From Bradyrhizobium sp. SZCCT0153 (GTDB taxonomy: Bacteria; Pseudomonadota; Alphaproteobacteria; Rhizobiales; Xanthobacteraceae), in NCBI RefSeq assembly GCF_018129995.1, contig NZ_JAFCKS010000006.1, forward strand, positions 62,001 through 126,000: a DNA stretch of 64,000 nucleotides. The letters are read 5' to 3'. This document shows, piece after piece, positions 8,621-17,483 of the stretch. Made by a program: the position numbers and the translations under genes. Below the pieces are notes generated by a model. It was given only the letters and a program-made list of their open reading frames with translations, was not told where the DNA came from and ran no database searches. Numbering within the stretch: the stretch's first letter is position 1; each line of letters opens with the position of its first letter.

Positions 8621-10483
8621 CTAGCCCGCCGCCTCATCGAACTGCGTGCTCGCCTCGAGCCACTGCTCCTCCGCGCGCGCCAGCGCCTCTGATGCATTGG
8701 CGCGCGCCTTGGACAGTTGCGCGGCCTGCTTGGGGTCGCGGCTGAAGATGTCGGGCAGCGCCAGTGCCGTGTCGATCTTGGTGATGATCTCGGTGACCCG
8801 TGCAATCTCGCTCTCGGCTTCCGCGATGCGCTTCTTCAGCGAGCCGCGATTGTCCGACTTCGGACGCGGCGGCTTCTCGCTCACGGCGCTGCGCTCGCGC
8901 GGGGCGGGTTCGCCGTTGCGCGACGACAGCACCAGGCGGCGATATTCGTCGAGGTCGCCGTCGTAATTGGTCACGGTGCGGTCGGCGACGATCCAGAGCC
9001 GGTCGGCGCAGGCCTCGATCAGATAGCGGTCGTGCGAGACCATGATGACGGCGCCGGGGAATTCGTTGATGGCTTCGGCAAGCGCGGCGCGGCTGTCGAT
9101 GTCGAGATGGTTGGTCGGTTCGTCCAGGATGATCATGTTGGGGCCGAAGAAGGTCGCAAGGCCCAGCAGCAGCCGCGCCTTCTCGCCGCCCGACAATTTT
9201 GCAACCTTGGTGTCGGCCGCCTTGCCGGAGAAACCGATCGCGCCGGCGCGTGCGCGCACCTTGGCTTCCGGCGCATCGCCCATCAGCTTGCGGACGTGGT
9301 CGTAGGTCGAGGCGTCCTCGTTCAGCTCGTCGAGCTGGTGCTGCGCGAAATAGGCGATCGACAGCTTGTCCGCGCGCGTCACCTTGCCCGAGAAGGGGGC
9401 AAGGCGCCCGGCGAGCAGTTTGACCAGCGTCGACTTGCCGTTGCCGTTGGCCCCGAGCAGCGCGATGCGGTCGTCATTGTCGATGCGCAAGGTGACCCGG
9501 CCGAGCACGGGGCTGGCCGGATCGTAGCCGACCGCGGCGTTGTCGACGGCGATGATCGGCGGCGACAGGATCTTCTCCGGCGCGGGAAAGCTGATCTCGC
9601 GCACGTCCGCGGTCACCAGTGCCGTGATCGGCTTCAGCCGCTCGAGCATCTTCACGCGCGACTGCGCCTGGCGCGCCTTCGAGGCCTTGGCCTTGAAGCG
9701 GTCGACGAAGGCCTGCAGGCGCGCGCGTTCGGCCTCCTGGCGCTTGACCGCCTTGGCATCGAGCAACTCGCGCGCGGCGCGCTGCTCCTCGAAGGAGGAG
9801 TAGGTGCCTTTGTAGAGTGTGAGCTTGCCGCGCTCCAGATGCAGGATCTGGTCGACCGAGCTTTCCAGCAGATCGCGGTCATGGCTGATCACGATCACCG
9901 TGCGCGGATAATGCGCGAGGTGGTCCTCCAGCCACAGCGTGCCTTCGAGGTCGAGATAGTTGGTGGGCTCGTCGAGCAGCAGCAGGTCAGGGGCGGCGAA
10001 CAGCGTTGCGGCAAGCGCGACGCGCATGCGCCAGCCGCCGGAGAATTCAGCGCAGGGGCGAAGCTGATCGGCGGCGGAGAAGCCAAGGCCGGAGAGGATC
10101 GCAGCCGCGCGGCTTGGCGCCGAATGCGCGTCGATGTCGACGAGGCGGGTCTGGATCTCGGCGATCCGGTGCGGATCGGTGGCGCTCTCGGCTTCATGCA
10201 GCAGCGCGTCGCGTTCGAGGTCGGCCTTGAGCACGACGGAGATCAGGCTTTCGGGGCCGTTCGGGGCTTCCTGCGCAAGGCTGCCCACGCGCCAGCGCGG
10301 CGGCAGCGTCACAGTGCCGTGCTCGGCCGACAGTTCGCCGCGGATCACCTTGAACAGGGTCGACTTGCCGGTGCCGTTGCGCCCGACCATGCCGACCCGT
10401 GATCCGGGCGTGATCTGCACGGAACTCTGGTCAATCAGAAGGCGTCCGGCGAGGCGGATGGAAAGGTCGGTGATGGACAGCAT
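8621..10483 (-). CDS. ABC-F family ATPase (ribosome-associated, Uup/EttA-like)
   Basis: The 620-residue protein has two ABC domains and no membrane segment. Walker A motifs are GRNGTGKST (34-42) and GANGNGKST (344-352). Signatures are FSGGWRMRVALA and LSGGEKARLLLG, and Walker B motifs are LLLLDEPTNYLD (about 167-178) and IILDEPTNHLD. The domains are joined by a charged helical linker (about 236-285), the P-site-interacting linker of ABC-F proteins, and a C-terminal coiled coil follows from about residue 530. Family members act on the ribosome rather than in transport. The exact subgroup is uncertain: the C-terminal coiled coil favours Uup-like over EttA. The 3' end resembles the relic at 364-419. 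Confidence 0.9.
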   Translation of the reverse strand: MLSITDLSIRLAGRLLIDQSSVQITPGSRVGMVGRNGTGKSTLFKVIRGELSAEHGTVTLPPRWRVGSLAQEAPNGPESLISVVLKADLERDALLHEAESATDPHRIAEIQTRLVDIDAHSAPSRAAAILSGLGFSAADQLRPCAEFSGGWRMRVALAATLFAAPDLLLLDEPTNYLDLEGTLWLEDHLAHYPRTVIVISHDRDLLESSVDQILHLERGKLTLYKGTYSSFEEQRAARELLDAKAVKRQEAERARLQAFVDRFKAKASKARQAQSRVKMLERLKPITALVTADVREISFPAPEKILSPPIIAVDNAAVGYDPASPVLGRVTLRIDNDDRIALLGANGNGKSTLVKLLAGRLAPFSGKVTRADKLSIAYFAQHQLDELNEDASTYDHVRKLMGDAPEAKVRARAGAIGFSGKAADTKVAKLSGGEKARLLLGLATFFGPNMIILDEPTNHLDIDSRAALAEAINEFPGAVIMVSHDRYLIEACADRLWIVADRTVTNYDGDLDEYRRLVLSSRNGEPAPRERSAVSEKPPRPKSDNRGSLKKRIAEAESEIARVTEIITKIDTALALPDIFSRDPKQAAQLSKARANASEALARAEEQWLEASTQFDEAAG

Positions 10484-10538
10484 GCGGCCTTGTCACCGCA
10501 GGCGGGCGCAAACGCAACCCGTTTTTCCGGATTTGCCG

Positions 10539-10712
10539 TCAGTGCGAATCGCTGTCGCGCTGCTTCAGCTCGTTGAGGAGTTGCTCGAGATGCGTCGGGA
10601 GCCTGGCTTCGGGACGCAGGCTCTGCTGAAGCCGTTCGCCAACGGCATCGCAGATCGAGCGGCTGGTGCGCAGGTCGATTTGTTCGCTGTCATCGGCAAG
10701 AAGGCCAGCCAT
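10539..10712 (-). CDS. small acidic/helical protein, weakly NepR-like
   Basis: The ORF encodes 57 residues from ATG 10712; a longer frame to 10838 gives an unconvincing N-terminus. The C-terminal half reads VGERLQQ...RLPTHLEQLLNEL, which recalls the core of NepR anti-sigma factors (IGxxLR...VPDRxxxLLxxL), with a two-residue shorter spacing. That likeness is by eye and may only reflect two amphipathic helices. There is no signal peptide or membrane segment and the ribosome site is weak. It lies 55 bp upstream of the ABC-F gene on the same strand and could be co-transcribed with it. Confidence 0.55.
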   Translation of the reverse strand: MAGLLADDSEQIDLRTSRSICDAVGERLQQSLRPEARLPTHLEQLLNELKQRDSDSH

Positions 10713-10843
10713 GGCGGGGTTCCGTGTTCTCGAATGAGCGTCACGGTACCAAGTCCTTGACCCCCGAATGGTTTCGCCACTCGCGGAGATTGCCGGGCCT
10801 TCTAGTAAAAATTGTGGGAAGTCCTCGCATCTGCTCAAATACT

Positions 10844-10873
10844 AAGCCCCGGCGCAGGGGAACGCCGGGGCTT
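10844..10873 (-). terminator. terminator-like hairpin after the small His/Gly-rich gene
   Basis: AAGCCCCGGCG and CGCCGGGGCTT form a perfect 11-bp stem around an 8-base loop. On the minus strand it is followed by TTAGTATTTG, a modest T-rich tail, about 50 bp after the stop of the 82-residue ORF. Confidence 0.6.
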
Positions 10874-10925
10874 CGCTTGGAAGGTACCTTGGGGGGCGGG
10901 TACCCTTGGAAAGGTGCTGTCGGGC

Positions 10926-11174
10926 TCAGTAGCAGCGGTTGATCATCCGCCAGCGGGGTCCCCAGGGGGTCGGGACCAGCCGGCGCGTATAGCAGCCGCC
11001 ATAACCGTAGGAGACGACGGGGCCGCGGGCATAAAAGCGCGGGCCGCCGTAGCCGTGGCCCCAGCCGCCGCCATGCCAGCCGCCGCCGTGCCAGTGCGCG
11101 GAGGCGGAGGTCGGCGCCAGCGCGGCACCCAGCGCGACCGCAGCGACGGCGGCAAGCGAAAGTTTCCTCAACAT
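10926..11174 (-). CDS. small secreted Gly/His-rich protein
   Basis: The 82-residue product starts with a clear signal peptide (MLRKLSLAAVAAVALGAALA...SASA, cut near residue 26). The mature part has HWHGGGWHGGGWGHGYGG and ends with RRLVPTPWGPRWRMINRCY. GAGGAG stands just before the ATG at 11174. Similar small periplasmic proteins with repeated His/Gly/Trp and a PWG-x-RW-x-xx-RC tail are common in Bradyrhizobium and relatives, without a known function; the histidines make metal binding possible. The two cysteines in the mature part could form a disulfide. Confidence 0.8.
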   Translation of the reverse strand: MLRKLSLAAVAAVALGAALAPTSASAHWHGGGWHGGGWGHGYGGPRFYARGPVVSYGYGGCYTRRLVPTPWGPRWRMINRCY

Positions 11175-11487
11175 GGTGATCTCCTCAAGACTGCCGGCGC
11201 GGGGCTATCGCGTCGATGCAAAGGCCGCCGAAACGGTCCGCCTGATGATCAGGCTTCGGTTTCGATGGGGCCGACCTTACGCCTGCGAAGCTGAACCGAA
11301 CCCTGACGGAGGTTTCAGATTGGGTTCATCGGGGTGAAATTGTTGTAATCCATATTGGAATCAGGGGCCGGTGCCTGCGGCGAAGCGCCTGTGAGGGTCG
11401 TTCCGGCGGTCGCTTGCCGTCCGGCGGCAGCGCCGATATAAGCCCCCGCAACTCCGAACCCTCCGCTTTCTCCTCAAGGACAAGATC
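11175..11487. other. 313-bp divergent intergenic region upstream of ndk
   Basis: No gene was found. It must hold the divergent promoters of the small secreted protein and ndk. AAGGA lies before the ndk ATG. No operator or RNA element was recognised. Confidence 0.5.
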
Positions 11488-11910
11488 ATGGCCATCGAAC
11501 GCACGTTCTCGATCATCAAGCCCGACGCCACCGCGCGTAACCTGACCGGTGCGGTTAACGCCGTGATCGAGAAGGCGGGCCTGCGCATCGTCGCGCAGAA
11601 GCGCATCCGCATGACCAAGGAGCAGGCCGAGACCTTCTATGCCGTCCACAAGGCGCGTCCGTTCTTCGGCGAACTCGTCGAGTTCATGACCTCGGGCCCC
11701 GTCGTCGTCCAGGTGCTGGAAGCCGAGGGCGCCATCGCCAAGTACCGCGACGCCATGGGCGCGACCGATCCGTCGAAGGCGGCCGACGGCACCATCCGCA
11801 AGCTCTACGCAAAGTCGATCGGCGAGAACTCCGCGCACGGTTCGGATGCGCCGGAGACCGCCGCGATCGAGATCGCGCAGTTCTTCTCGGGCAACGAGAT
11901 CGTCGGCTGA
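11488..11910 (+). CDS. ndk: nucleoside diphosphate kinase
   Basis: The 140-residue enzyme has the normal family length. It transfers the gamma phosphate of ATP to other nucleoside diphosphates through a phosphohistidine. The start MAIERTFSIIKPDA is the standard NDK opening, RNLTGAVNAVIEKAG is the Kpn-loop neighbourhood, and NSAHGSDAPE contains the catalytic His (residue 117). The gene for a TerC-like membrane protein follows after 41 bp on the same strand, so the two may be co-transcribed. Confidence 0.98.
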   Translation: MAIERTFSIIKPDATARNLTGAVNAVIEKAGLRIVAQKRIRMTKEQAETFYAVHKARPFFGELVEFMTSGPVVVQVLEAEGAIAKYRDAMGATDPSKAADGTIRKLYAKSIGENSAHGSDAPETAAIEIAQFFSGNEIVG

Positions 11911-11951
11911 TCCAGCCGATGAGTTAAGCCGACGGGACGAAAGGACGTATT

Positions 11952-12812
11952 GTGAACTGGCTCTGGCAGATCTTCGATCCCGCTACGATCGGGGCCTTCT
12001 TCACCCAGTTCCGCAACGAGATGGCCGAACCGACCTTCTGGGTCGCGGTCGGCAAGATCATCTGGATCAACATCCTTCTGTCCGGCGACAATGCTCTGGT
12101 GATCGCGCTCGCCTGCCGTGGCCTCAAGCCGCGGCATCGTCTCTGGGGCATGATCCTGGGCGCCGGCGCGGCGGTGCTGCTGCGGATCATCTTCACCGGC
12201 ATCGTTGCGAGCCTGATGGAGCTGCCGTACCTGAAGCTGGTCGGCGGTCTCGCGTTGATCGTGATTGCCGCGAAGCTGCTCGTCCCGGAAAACGAGGACG
12301 AGGACGGCGTCGAGTCGGCCTCGCATCTGTGGCAGGCCGTCCAGATCGTCGTCGTCGCTGACATCGTCATGAGCCTCGACAACGTCATTGCGGTGGCCGC
12401 CGCCGCCAATGGCAGCGTGCCCCTGCTGGTGCTCGGTCTTGCCATCAGCGTACCGCTGATCGTCGCCGGTGCGGCGCTGATCATGGCGTTGCTGGCAAAG
12501 CTGCCGGTTCTGGTGTGGGCCGGCGCGGCGCTGCTCGGCTGGATCGCGGGCGAGGTGATTGCGACCGATCCCGGCATTGCCCCGAGGCTGCACACGCTGT
12601 TCGACGGCCCGTTCGGCGCCTCGCTGGACAACATGCTCGGCGCCTTGCGCATCCCGGCGCAATTCGGCCATGGCGGCGGAGGCGGCGAATATCTCTGCGC
12701 TGCACTCGGCGTCGTCGTCGTGCTGGTCGTCGGCACCATCTGGCGGAGGCGCAGCCTCAGTGCGGCCGCGCTGGGATCCTCCGAGCGCCACGCCAAGGTT
12801 TCTGCCGAATAA
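11952..12812 (+). CDS. TerC-family integral membrane protein
   Basis: The 286-residue protein starts at GTG (11952), with AAAGGA 7 bases upstream. It has about seven hydrophobic segments. It carries the two paired acidic motifs of the TerC/YjbE family, LSGDNALVIAL (about residues 43-53) and MSLDNVIAVAA (about 140-150), which are thought to bind metal ions. Proteins of this fold include manganese exporters such as MntP-like and Alx/YkoY relatives, but the TerC branch itself is poorly defined. A cytosolic acidic loop (PENEDEDGVESAS) sits between the halves. A periplasmic segment at about 215-250 before the last helix (HGGGGGEYLC) is unusually Gly-rich. No manganese riboswitch fits in the short gap after ndk. 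Confidence 0.88.
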   Translation: MNWLWQIFDPATIGAFFTQFRNEMAEPTFWVAVGKIIWINILLSGDNALVIALACRGLKPRHRLWGMILGAGAAVLLRIIFTGIVASLMELPYLKLVGGLALIVIAAKLLVPENEDEDGVESASHLWQAVQIVVVADIVMSLDNVIAVAAAANGSVPLLVLGLAISVPLIVAGAALIMALLAKLPVLVWAGAALLGWIAGEVIATDPGIAPRLHTLFDGPFGASLDNMLGALRIPAQFGHGGGGGEYLCAALGVVVVLVVGTIWRRRSLSAAALGSSERHAKVSAE

Positions 12813-12815
12813 CTT

Positions 12816-14318
12816 CTAGCGTCTGACGATCGAGCCGGCGCGGTTGATCAGCCGCGCGAGAGCGCGGAAACGGCTGCCGACGCGGTCGGCGACGAGATCG
12901 CCGAGGCGGTGCTCGAACACCAGCATCAGCTTGCGGCCCTGGCTACGGAAATGCGTGGCGGGCAGGACGCCCGGACGCGCCGCCGAGATCAGATGCGCGA
13001 CGCGAAAGGCCGCGCCGAGCAGGCGGGCGCGTTCGAGCTGGGCCGGCGTCAGCAGCTCCTGCATGTTGACCGGCGGCTGGTTCTCCTCGCTCAGGCCCGC
13101 ATACCGATAAAACACGGACAGGCCGACGAAGGCGCGCTCGGTGTGGGTGATCGCGCCGAAATTGCCGTTGACGACGAGGCTGAGCGTCTGCTCGCCGCGG
13201 TGATCAGGATGCACGCGCCAGCCGATGTCGGAGAGCAGGCAGGCCGCGTGGCGCAACCGGCGGTCCTCCGCGGTTTCGCGCAGCTTCACCACGCGCGCGA
13301 GGCGATCGGTCCAGGCGATCAGCTCACGGGCGTGCCTGGCCGAACGCGACAGCAACTGGTTCAGCTCCTCGGCCGCGCAGATCAGCCCGTCCTTGTTGCG
13401 CTCGGACTCCGGCAGCTTCTCGTGCAAGAGGCCCTCGCGCACGCCGAAGGTCGAGAACACGATGGTCTTGGGCTTCGCCACGCGGATGATGTGCTCGAGC
13501 ACCAGCGCGGCATAGGTGAGGAGAGGGCGGCGCGCATCGGCGACGATCTCGATGTCGGCAAGCGTGCCGGTGGCCACCAGACGGCGAAGGCGGCGCGAGA
13601 AGTCGAGCGCTTCGGCCGCGGAAATGGAGTAGCCGTGCATCACCTGGAGCGGATAGCCGCTCTGGATGATGTGGATGCGCGCGAGCGCGCGCCAGGTGCC
13701 GCCGACGGCGTAGAAGGTGCGGCCGCGGCCCGCCGCGAGCTGCGGCACCTCGTCGAGCTCCTCGCGGACGATGCGGTCGGCACGCTTGAGCGATTTGTGC
13801 GCGAGGTCTTGGAGCGCGAGCCCGCCGAGCGGCAGTGTCACGCCGCTGCGCGCGCTGTTCTTGCGCACGTCGATCAGCTCGAGCGAGCCGCCGCCGAGAT
13901 CGCCGACGATGCCGTCGGGGTGATGGATGCCGGAGATCACGCCGAGCGCCGACAACCGCGCCTCGCGCGGCCCCGACAGGATCTCGATCTTCACGGCGCA
14001 GATGCGCTCGGCTTTCGCGATGAAGTCGGCGCCGTTGGAGGCATCGCGGCAGGCGGCAGTCGCGATCGCAAACACCCGTCCGACCTGCATCACCCGGCAC
14101 AGCGCACGAAAGCGCTTCAGCGAGGTCAGCGCCTTGTCGACGGCGTCGGGCGCAAGCAGGCCGGTGCTCTGCACCTCGCGCCCGAGGCCGCACAGCGTCT
14201 TCTCGTTGAAGATCGGAATGAGGCTCCGCGTCAGTCCCTCGTAGACGACGAGACGGACCGAATTGGAACCGATATCGATGACAGCGACGCTCGAGCCGCG
14301 CTTGCGCGGCCGCTTCAC
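12816..14318 (-). CDS. ppx: Ppx/GppA-family exopolyphosphatase
   Basis: The 500-residue product belongs to the ASKHA-fold Ppx/GppA phosphatases, which remove terminal phosphate from polyphosphate or pppGpp. VAVIDIGSNSVRLVVYEG (about residues 11-28) is the first phosphate-binding loop and GIVGDLGGGSLELIDV (about 135-150) the second. A C-terminal HD-like helical part contains the downstream domain. The gene starts 15 bp after ppk on the same strand, so polyphosphate synthesis and breakdown are encoded in one operon. Specificity for polyphosphate rather than pppGpp is inferred from this pairing. Confidence 0.93.
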   Translation of the reverse strand: MKRPRKRGSSVAVIDIGSNSVRLVVYEGLTRSLIPIFNEKTLCGLGREVQSTGLLAPDAVDKALTSLKRFRALCRVMQVGRVFAIATAACRDASNGADFIAKAERICAVKIEILSGPREARLSALGVISGIHHPDGIVGDLGGGSLELIDVRKNSARSGVTLPLGGLALQDLAHKSLKRADRIVREELDEVPQLAAGRGRTFYAVGGTWRALARIHIIQSGYPLQVMHGYSISAAEALDFSRRLRRLVATGTLADIEIVADARRPLLTYAALVLEHIIRVAKPKTIVFSTFGVREGLLHEKLPESERNKDGLICAAEELNQLLSRSARHARELIAWTDRLARVVKLRETAEDRRLRHAACLLSDIGWRVHPDHRGEQTLSLVVNGNFGAITHTERAFVGLSVFYRYAGLSEENQPPVNMQELLTPAQLERARLLGAAFRVAHLISAARPGVLPATHFRSQGRKLMLVFEHRLGDLVADRVGSRFRALARLINRAGSIVRR

Positions 14319-14333
14319 GTCAGCGATCCCGGA

Positions 14334-16541
14334 TCAGGATTGATGGCGTTCATTACGGCGCGTGAGGCGGCGCGGCGAGGATTCCTTGAGCGACTTTCCA
14401 CGGCCAGACAGACTCGGATTTGTCATGAAGTAGTTGTGGACGTTGAAAGGCTCCTCGCCCTTCGCGGTCTTCATACGCGTTGACGACCCGTCCGGCAACA
14501 ATTGCCAGCTCTGCTCATTGTCCTTGAGGTTCGCGACCATGATCTGTTCTAGAACCTGCTGATGCACCGTGGGATTTTGCAGCGGACACAGCACCTCGAC
14601 GCGGCGGTCGAGGTTGCGCGGCATCATGTCGGCCGAGGAGATATACACAGCCGCTTTCGCGCTCGGCAGGCCCTGGCCCATGCCAAAGCAGTAGATTCGG
14701 CCGTGTTCCAGGAAGCGCCCGATGATCGATTTGACGCGGATGTTCTCCGATAGGCCGGGAATGCCGGGCCGCAGGCAGCAGATGCCGCGCACCACGAGCT
14801 CGACCTGCACGCCGGCCTGCGAGGCCTCGTAGAGCGCGTCGATGATGTCGGGGTCGACCAGTGCATTCATCTTCATCCAGACCGCGCCGGTCCGACCGTG
14901 CCGCGCATGCGCGGTCTCGCCCTGGATGTGCTCGATGATGCGCTTGCGCAAGGTCAGCGGCGACACCGCCATCTTTTCGAGATCGCTCGGCGCCGCATAC
15001 CCCGTGATGAAGTTGAACACGCGCGCGGCATCGCGGCCGATGGTCGGATCCGAGGTGAAGTAGGAGAGGTCGGTGTAGATGCGCGCGGTGACGGGGTGAT
15101 AATTGCCGGTGCCGGTATGGACGTAGGTCGTGAGGCTGCCGCCCTCACGGCGCACCACCATTGAGAGCTTCGCGTGCGTCTTGAGCTCGAGGAAGCCGTA
15201 GACGACCTGCACGCCGGCGCGTTCGAGGTCGCGTGCCCAGCGGATGTTGGCCTCCTCGTCGAACCGCGCCTTCAGCTCGATCAGCGCGGTGACGGACTTG
15301 CCGGCCTCGGCGGCTTCGGCAAGTGCGCGCACGATCGGCGAGTTGTTGGAGGTGCGGTAGAGCGTCTGCTTGATGGCGACGACGTCGGGGTCGCGCGTCG
15401 CCTGCTGGAGGAACTGCACCACGACGTCGAAGGATTCGTAAGGATGATGGACGACGAGGTCCTTCTGCCGGATCGCGGCAAAGATGTCGCCGCCATGCTC
15501 GCGCACGCGCTCGGGATGGCGCGGCACGTAAGGGGTGAATTCGAGATCGGGCCGGTCGAGGCGGGTGAGCTGCGAGAGCTCGTTCATGGCCAGCACACCG
15601 TCGACCAGGAACACCTCGTCGTCGGCTGCCGACAGCGCATGCTGTACGAAGTTGCGCAGCTCCTCCGGCATCTTGGCGTCGATCTCGAGCCGGATCACGG
15701 ACCCGCGGCGGCGTCGCTTGAGTGCCGTCTCGAACAGGCGGACGAGATCCTCGGCCTCTTCCTCGATTTCCAGCTCGGAGTCTCGGATGATGCGGAAGGC
15801 GCCCTGGCCGTGCAGATTGTAGCCGGGGAACAGGCGGTTGATGAAGAGACCGGTCGCCTGCTCCAGCGAGATCAGGCGCACCACCTTGCCCTCGGTCGGC
15901 AGGCGGATGAAGCGGTCGATCTTGCCGGGCATGCGGATCAGCGCGTTCATCTGCTTGCCATCGGCGGCGCGCGTCAGTTGCAGCGCCATGGTGAAGCCGA
16001 GGCTCGGGATGAACGGGAAGGGGTGGGCCGGATCGATCGCCAGCGGCGTCAGCAGCGGGAACACGTTGCTGAGGAAATAGTCCTCGATCCAGGTCCGCTC
16101 CGCCTTGGTGACCTCCTTGCCGTCGACCAGCGCGATGCCGACGCCGGCGAGCGTGCCGCGCAGGTCGGCCCAGATCGCCTGCTGGTCGGAGGCAAGCTGC
16201 GAGACGGTCTGGTTGATGAGAATGAGCTGCTCGGACGGCGTCAGGCCATCGGGGCTGCGCTCGGCAATGCCCTCGCGCACCTGGGCCTTGATGCCGGCGA
16301 CGCGGACCATGAAGAACTCGTCGAGGTTATTCGCTGAAATCGACAGGAATCGCACCCGCTCCAGCACGGGATGGTTGGGATTGACCGATTCCTCCAGGAC
16401 CCGGCGGTTGAAATGCAGCCAGGACAGCTCGCGATTGATGAACCGCTCGGGGCTTGATGCGATCACCGGCAGGCCCTCGGCTTCTGGGGCTTTTTCTTTA
16501 ACTTCAGCAGCTTGCGCAGAGTCCATCAGAAGTCGGTCCAT
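14334..16541 (-). CDS. ppk: polyphosphate kinase 1
   Basis: The 735-residue enzyme polymerises the gamma phosphate of ATP into polyphosphate. Family features in order are the N-terminal FINRELSWLHFNRRVLEE, the head domain ending near FPFIPSLGFTMAL, and the two phospholipase-D-like domains with IKQTLYRT, SVTALIELKARFDE and the catalytic-His segment YVHTGTGNYHPVTARIYTD. A basic C-terminal tail (SLKESSPRRLTRRNERH) is an addition typical of alphaproteobacterial members. ATG 16541 has GGGG upstream; an internal ATG at 16526 is an alternative start. ppx follows directly. No clear Pho box was seen upstream. Confidence 0.97.
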   Translation of the reverse strand: MDRLLMDSAQAAEVKEKAPEAEGLPVIASSPERFINRELSWLHFNRRVLEESVNPNHPVLERVRFLSISANNLDEFFMVRVAGIKAQVREGIAERSPDGLTPSEQLILINQTVSQLASDQQAIWADLRGTLAGVGIALVDGKEVTKAERTWIEDYFLSNVFPLLTPLAIDPAHPFPFIPSLGFTMALQLTRAADGKQMNALIRMPGKIDRFIRLPTEGKVVRLISLEQATGLFINRLFPGYNLHGQGAFRIIRDSELEIEEEAEDLVRLFETALKRRRRGSVIRLEIDAKMPEELRNFVQHALSAADDEVFLVDGVLAMNELSQLTRLDRPDLEFTPYVPRHPERVREHGGDIFAAIRQKDLVVHHPYESFDVVVQFLQQATRDPDVVAIKQTLYRTSNNSPIVRALAEAAEAGKSVTALIELKARFDEEANIRWARDLERAGVQVVYGFLELKTHAKLSMVVRREGGSLTTYVHTGTGNYHPVTARIYTDLSYFTSDPTIGRDAARVFNFITGYAAPSDLEKMAVSPLTLRKRIIEHIQGETAHARHGRTGAVWMKMNALVDPDIIDALYEASQAGVQVELVVRGICCLRPGIPGLSENIRVKSIIGRFLEHGRIYCFGMGQGLPSAKAAVYISSADMMPRNLDRRVEVLCPLQNPTVHQQVLEQIMVANLKDNEQSWQLLPDGSSTRMKTAKGEEPFNVHNYFMTNPSLSGRGKSLKESSPRRLTRRNERHQS

Positions 16542-16693
16542 CCAGTTCGCCCCAATTTGCGACTACGCGCAAAACCGGCGGGAGCATGTGTTAGTGCGAT
16601 GACGTTTCGATGACATTGATGTTCCGCTGCCGCGCCGCGTCAAGCCGCCTTGGTGTCGGAAGGACTTGGCGTCGGGGGTTTTCGCGTCGGAAG

Positions 16694-17371
16694 TCAGACA
16701 TCCCGGAGCAGTTCGGCGGCCAAGGCCCGGGTGACCGGGCGACCGAGCCGCAAGGCCTCACTGTCGAGCAGTTCCACGGCCTGCCGGGCGGCGGCCGAAG
16801 ACCGCTCCAGGCGGGTGGCGAGATAGCTCACCACGCTCTCGTCCACCGCGAGCTGGCGGTCGGCGCAGAACTTGACGATCAGGCCGCGGAAGAGCTGGTC
16901 ATCGGGCGGCAGCAGCGAGACGACCGGCACGGCGCGCAGGCGCGAGCGCAAGTCGCGGAGCTCGATCTGGAGCGACGCCGGCACCTCGCGTCCAGTGAAG
17001 AGGACGTAGGCGCCGTCCTCGCGGGCGAGGTTCATGAGGTGGAACATGGCCCGCTCGTCGAATTCCTTTTCCTTGAGATCCTGGACCACCAGCGCACCGG
17101 TGGCGAGCGCCCCCGGAACGGCTTCGGCGGTCAGCCCATTGGCCGCGGTCGAGCGGGCGCCGGCCTCCTCGGCCCATATCGCGGCTAGATGGCTCTTGCC
17201 GCTTCCTTCCGGACCGGCCAGCCACATGATCCGGTTCGGCCATTCCGGCCAGGCATCGATAAGGGCAAGACCGGCTTCGTTGGCGGGGCCTTCAAGGAAA
17301 TTGTCCCGGCTCAGGCTCTCCGCATGCGGAAGCGAAAACGCCAATTGTCGGGGATGAACGCGGCCTGCCAC
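16694..17371 (-). CDS. hdaA: HdaA-like DnaA-related regulator of replication initiation
   Basis: The product is a single AAA+ domain similar to DnaA domain III, without the DNA-binding domain IV. RQLAFSLPHAESLSRDNFLEG opens it, followed by Walker A GPEGSGKSHLAAIW, a sensor-like region LVVQDLKEKEFDERAMFHLMN and RLRAVPVVSLLPPDD. Hda-type proteins act with the DNA clamp to stimulate ATP hydrolysis by DnaA, and the QLAF segment near the start matches the clamp-binding motif of Hda. The open frame reaches ATG 17458, but GTG 17371 is preferred: ACGGAG stands 7 bases before it and it places QLAF near the N-terminus, giving 225 residues. Confidence 0.87.
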   Translation of the reverse strand: MAGRVHPRQLAFSLPHAESLSRDNFLEGPANEAGLALIDAWPEWPNRIMWLAGPEGSGKSHLAAIWAEEAGARSTAANGLTAEAVPGALATGALVVQDLKEKEFDERAMFHLMNLAREDGAYVLFTGREVPASLQIELRDLRSRLRAVPVVSLLPPDDQLFRGLIVKFCADRQLAVDESVVSYLATRLERSSAAARQAVELLDSEALRLGRPVTRALAAELLRDV

Positions 17372-17483
17372 GCTTGCTTTGCTCCGTGCCGGCGCGCCGG
17401 CTTCGTTTGAAGAGAATCGACGTAATCGAGCCGGAGTTGGCCTTTTGCGGGGCCGCATCCCGGCTCATCTGGCTTCGATCGTG

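Noticed and set aside
8717..10402. 561-codon plus-strand frame opposite the ABC-F gene
   Set aside because: Antisense shadow; the minus strand has complete ABC motifs.
11911..11951. Manganese riboswitch before the TerC-like gene
   Set aside because: The 41-bp gap is too short for the aptamer and no matching stem was seen.
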